A stretch of DNA of 11,939 nt from JAAETI01 sp964195945 (GTDB lineage: Bacteria; Actinomycetota; Acidimicrobiia; Spongiisociales; UBA5794). Under the pieces are notes generated by a model that did not search any database, was not told where the DNA came from, and saw only the letters and a program-made list of their open reading frames with translations. The stretch covers positions 1 to 11,939 of the forward strand of contig CAXMRC010000161.1 of the NCBI GenBank assembly GCA_964195945.1. The letters are read 5' to 3'. Below, piece by piece: positions 11,696 through 11,939 of the stretch; within the stretch, counting starts at the first letter, position 1; each line of letters starts with the position of its first letter. Made by a program: the position numbers and the translations under genes.

Positions 11696-11939
11696 ATGGC
11701 TGCACCCGACACCGTTGTTCGGTTGGACGAAAAGTTCGCCGCATTCACTGAGCACTGGACTCCCAAGATCGTGGGGCAGATCAACGACATGCATCTCAAG
11801 GTCGTCAAGGTTCAGGGCGAGTTCGTCTGGCATGTCCATGAGGACACCGATGAGTGCTTCCTCGTCCGCTCGGGGACGATGACGATCCAGATGAAGGGAC
11901 GGCCTGATGCCGTGTTGGGGCCCGATGACTTCTTCGTTG
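11696..11939 (+). CDS. Cupin-domain protein (partial, runs off the window)
   Basis: The first 81 residues of a small cupin protein. The metal-binding motif 1 is visible as GEFVWHVHEDTDECFLVRSG (41-60): His46, His48 and Glu53 are the expected metal ligands, with Gly60 closing the strand. The preceding LKVVKVQ strand and the family lead (EHWTPKIVGQINDMHLKVV, 19-37) match the mannose-6-phosphate-isomerase-like cupins that many bacteria carry as stand-alone proteins of unknown substrate. ATG at 11696 has GGGAG four bases upstream. The second cupin motif (with the last His) lies beyond the window, so a full metal site cannot be confirmed. Divergent from the SDR gene with a palindrome copy between them. 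Confidence 0.85.
   Translation, partial: MAAPDTVVRLDEKFAAFTEHWTPKIVGQINDMHLKVVKVQGEFVWHVHEDTDECFLVRSGTMTIQMKGRPDAVLGPDDFFV

Overview
The window is GC-rich bacterial DNA, most likely from an actinomycete. Two genes belong to the Ddn/nitroreductase family of deazaflavin (F420)-dependent enzymes, which is abundant in Actinomycetota. DUF4386- and DUF4389-type membrane proteins, a LiaF-like protein and many GTG/TTG-start or SD-poor genes point the same way. I cannot name a genus from the sequence alone; an acidimicrobial or mycobacterial-type lineage is only a guess.

Layout. Positions 1-2187 hold three minus-strand membrane-associated genes (DUF4389 tandem-repeat protein, LiaF-like protein, DUF4386 protein). 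Positions 2501-3857 hold a convergent pair: a Ddn-family F420-dependent enzyme (+) and a second DUF4386-like membrane protein (-). Positions 4393-5323 hold an isochorismatase-family cysteine hydrolase (+) running into a small minus-strand gene that appears frameshifted. Positions 5415-7006 hold a divergent TetR regulator and a two-domain ABM/YgiN-like protein sharing an 80-bp promoter region with a palindromic operator candidate. Positions 7215-7559 encode an ArsR-type regulator. Positions 7697-8473 hold a two-domain SnoaL/NTF2-like gene interrupted by one in-frame TGA. Positions 8644-9502 hold a divergent second Ddn-family enzyme and a small two-TM protein. Positions 9727-11559 hold an aldo/keto reductase and an SDR with an altered active site, both on the minus strand. 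The window ends inside a cupin gene that starts at 11696.

These are mostly single-gene transcription units with unrelated small-molecule, redox and regulatory functions. It looks like an accessory region, not one pathway. No tRNA, rRNA, CRISPR array, transposase or phage gene was recognised.

The most striking feature lies between the genes. A short palindrome (10-bp arms CCGCCCATAT and ATATGGGCGG around a GTGCCG spacer) recurs in nearly every gap, with seven good full copies, several degenerate ones and a half copy. The asymmetric spacer points the same way in every clear copy, whatever the direction of the neighbouring genes. A second element of about 81 bp occurs twice, upstream of the two DUF4386-type genes, and can fold into a three-way junction. 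Both deserve genome-wide follow-up.
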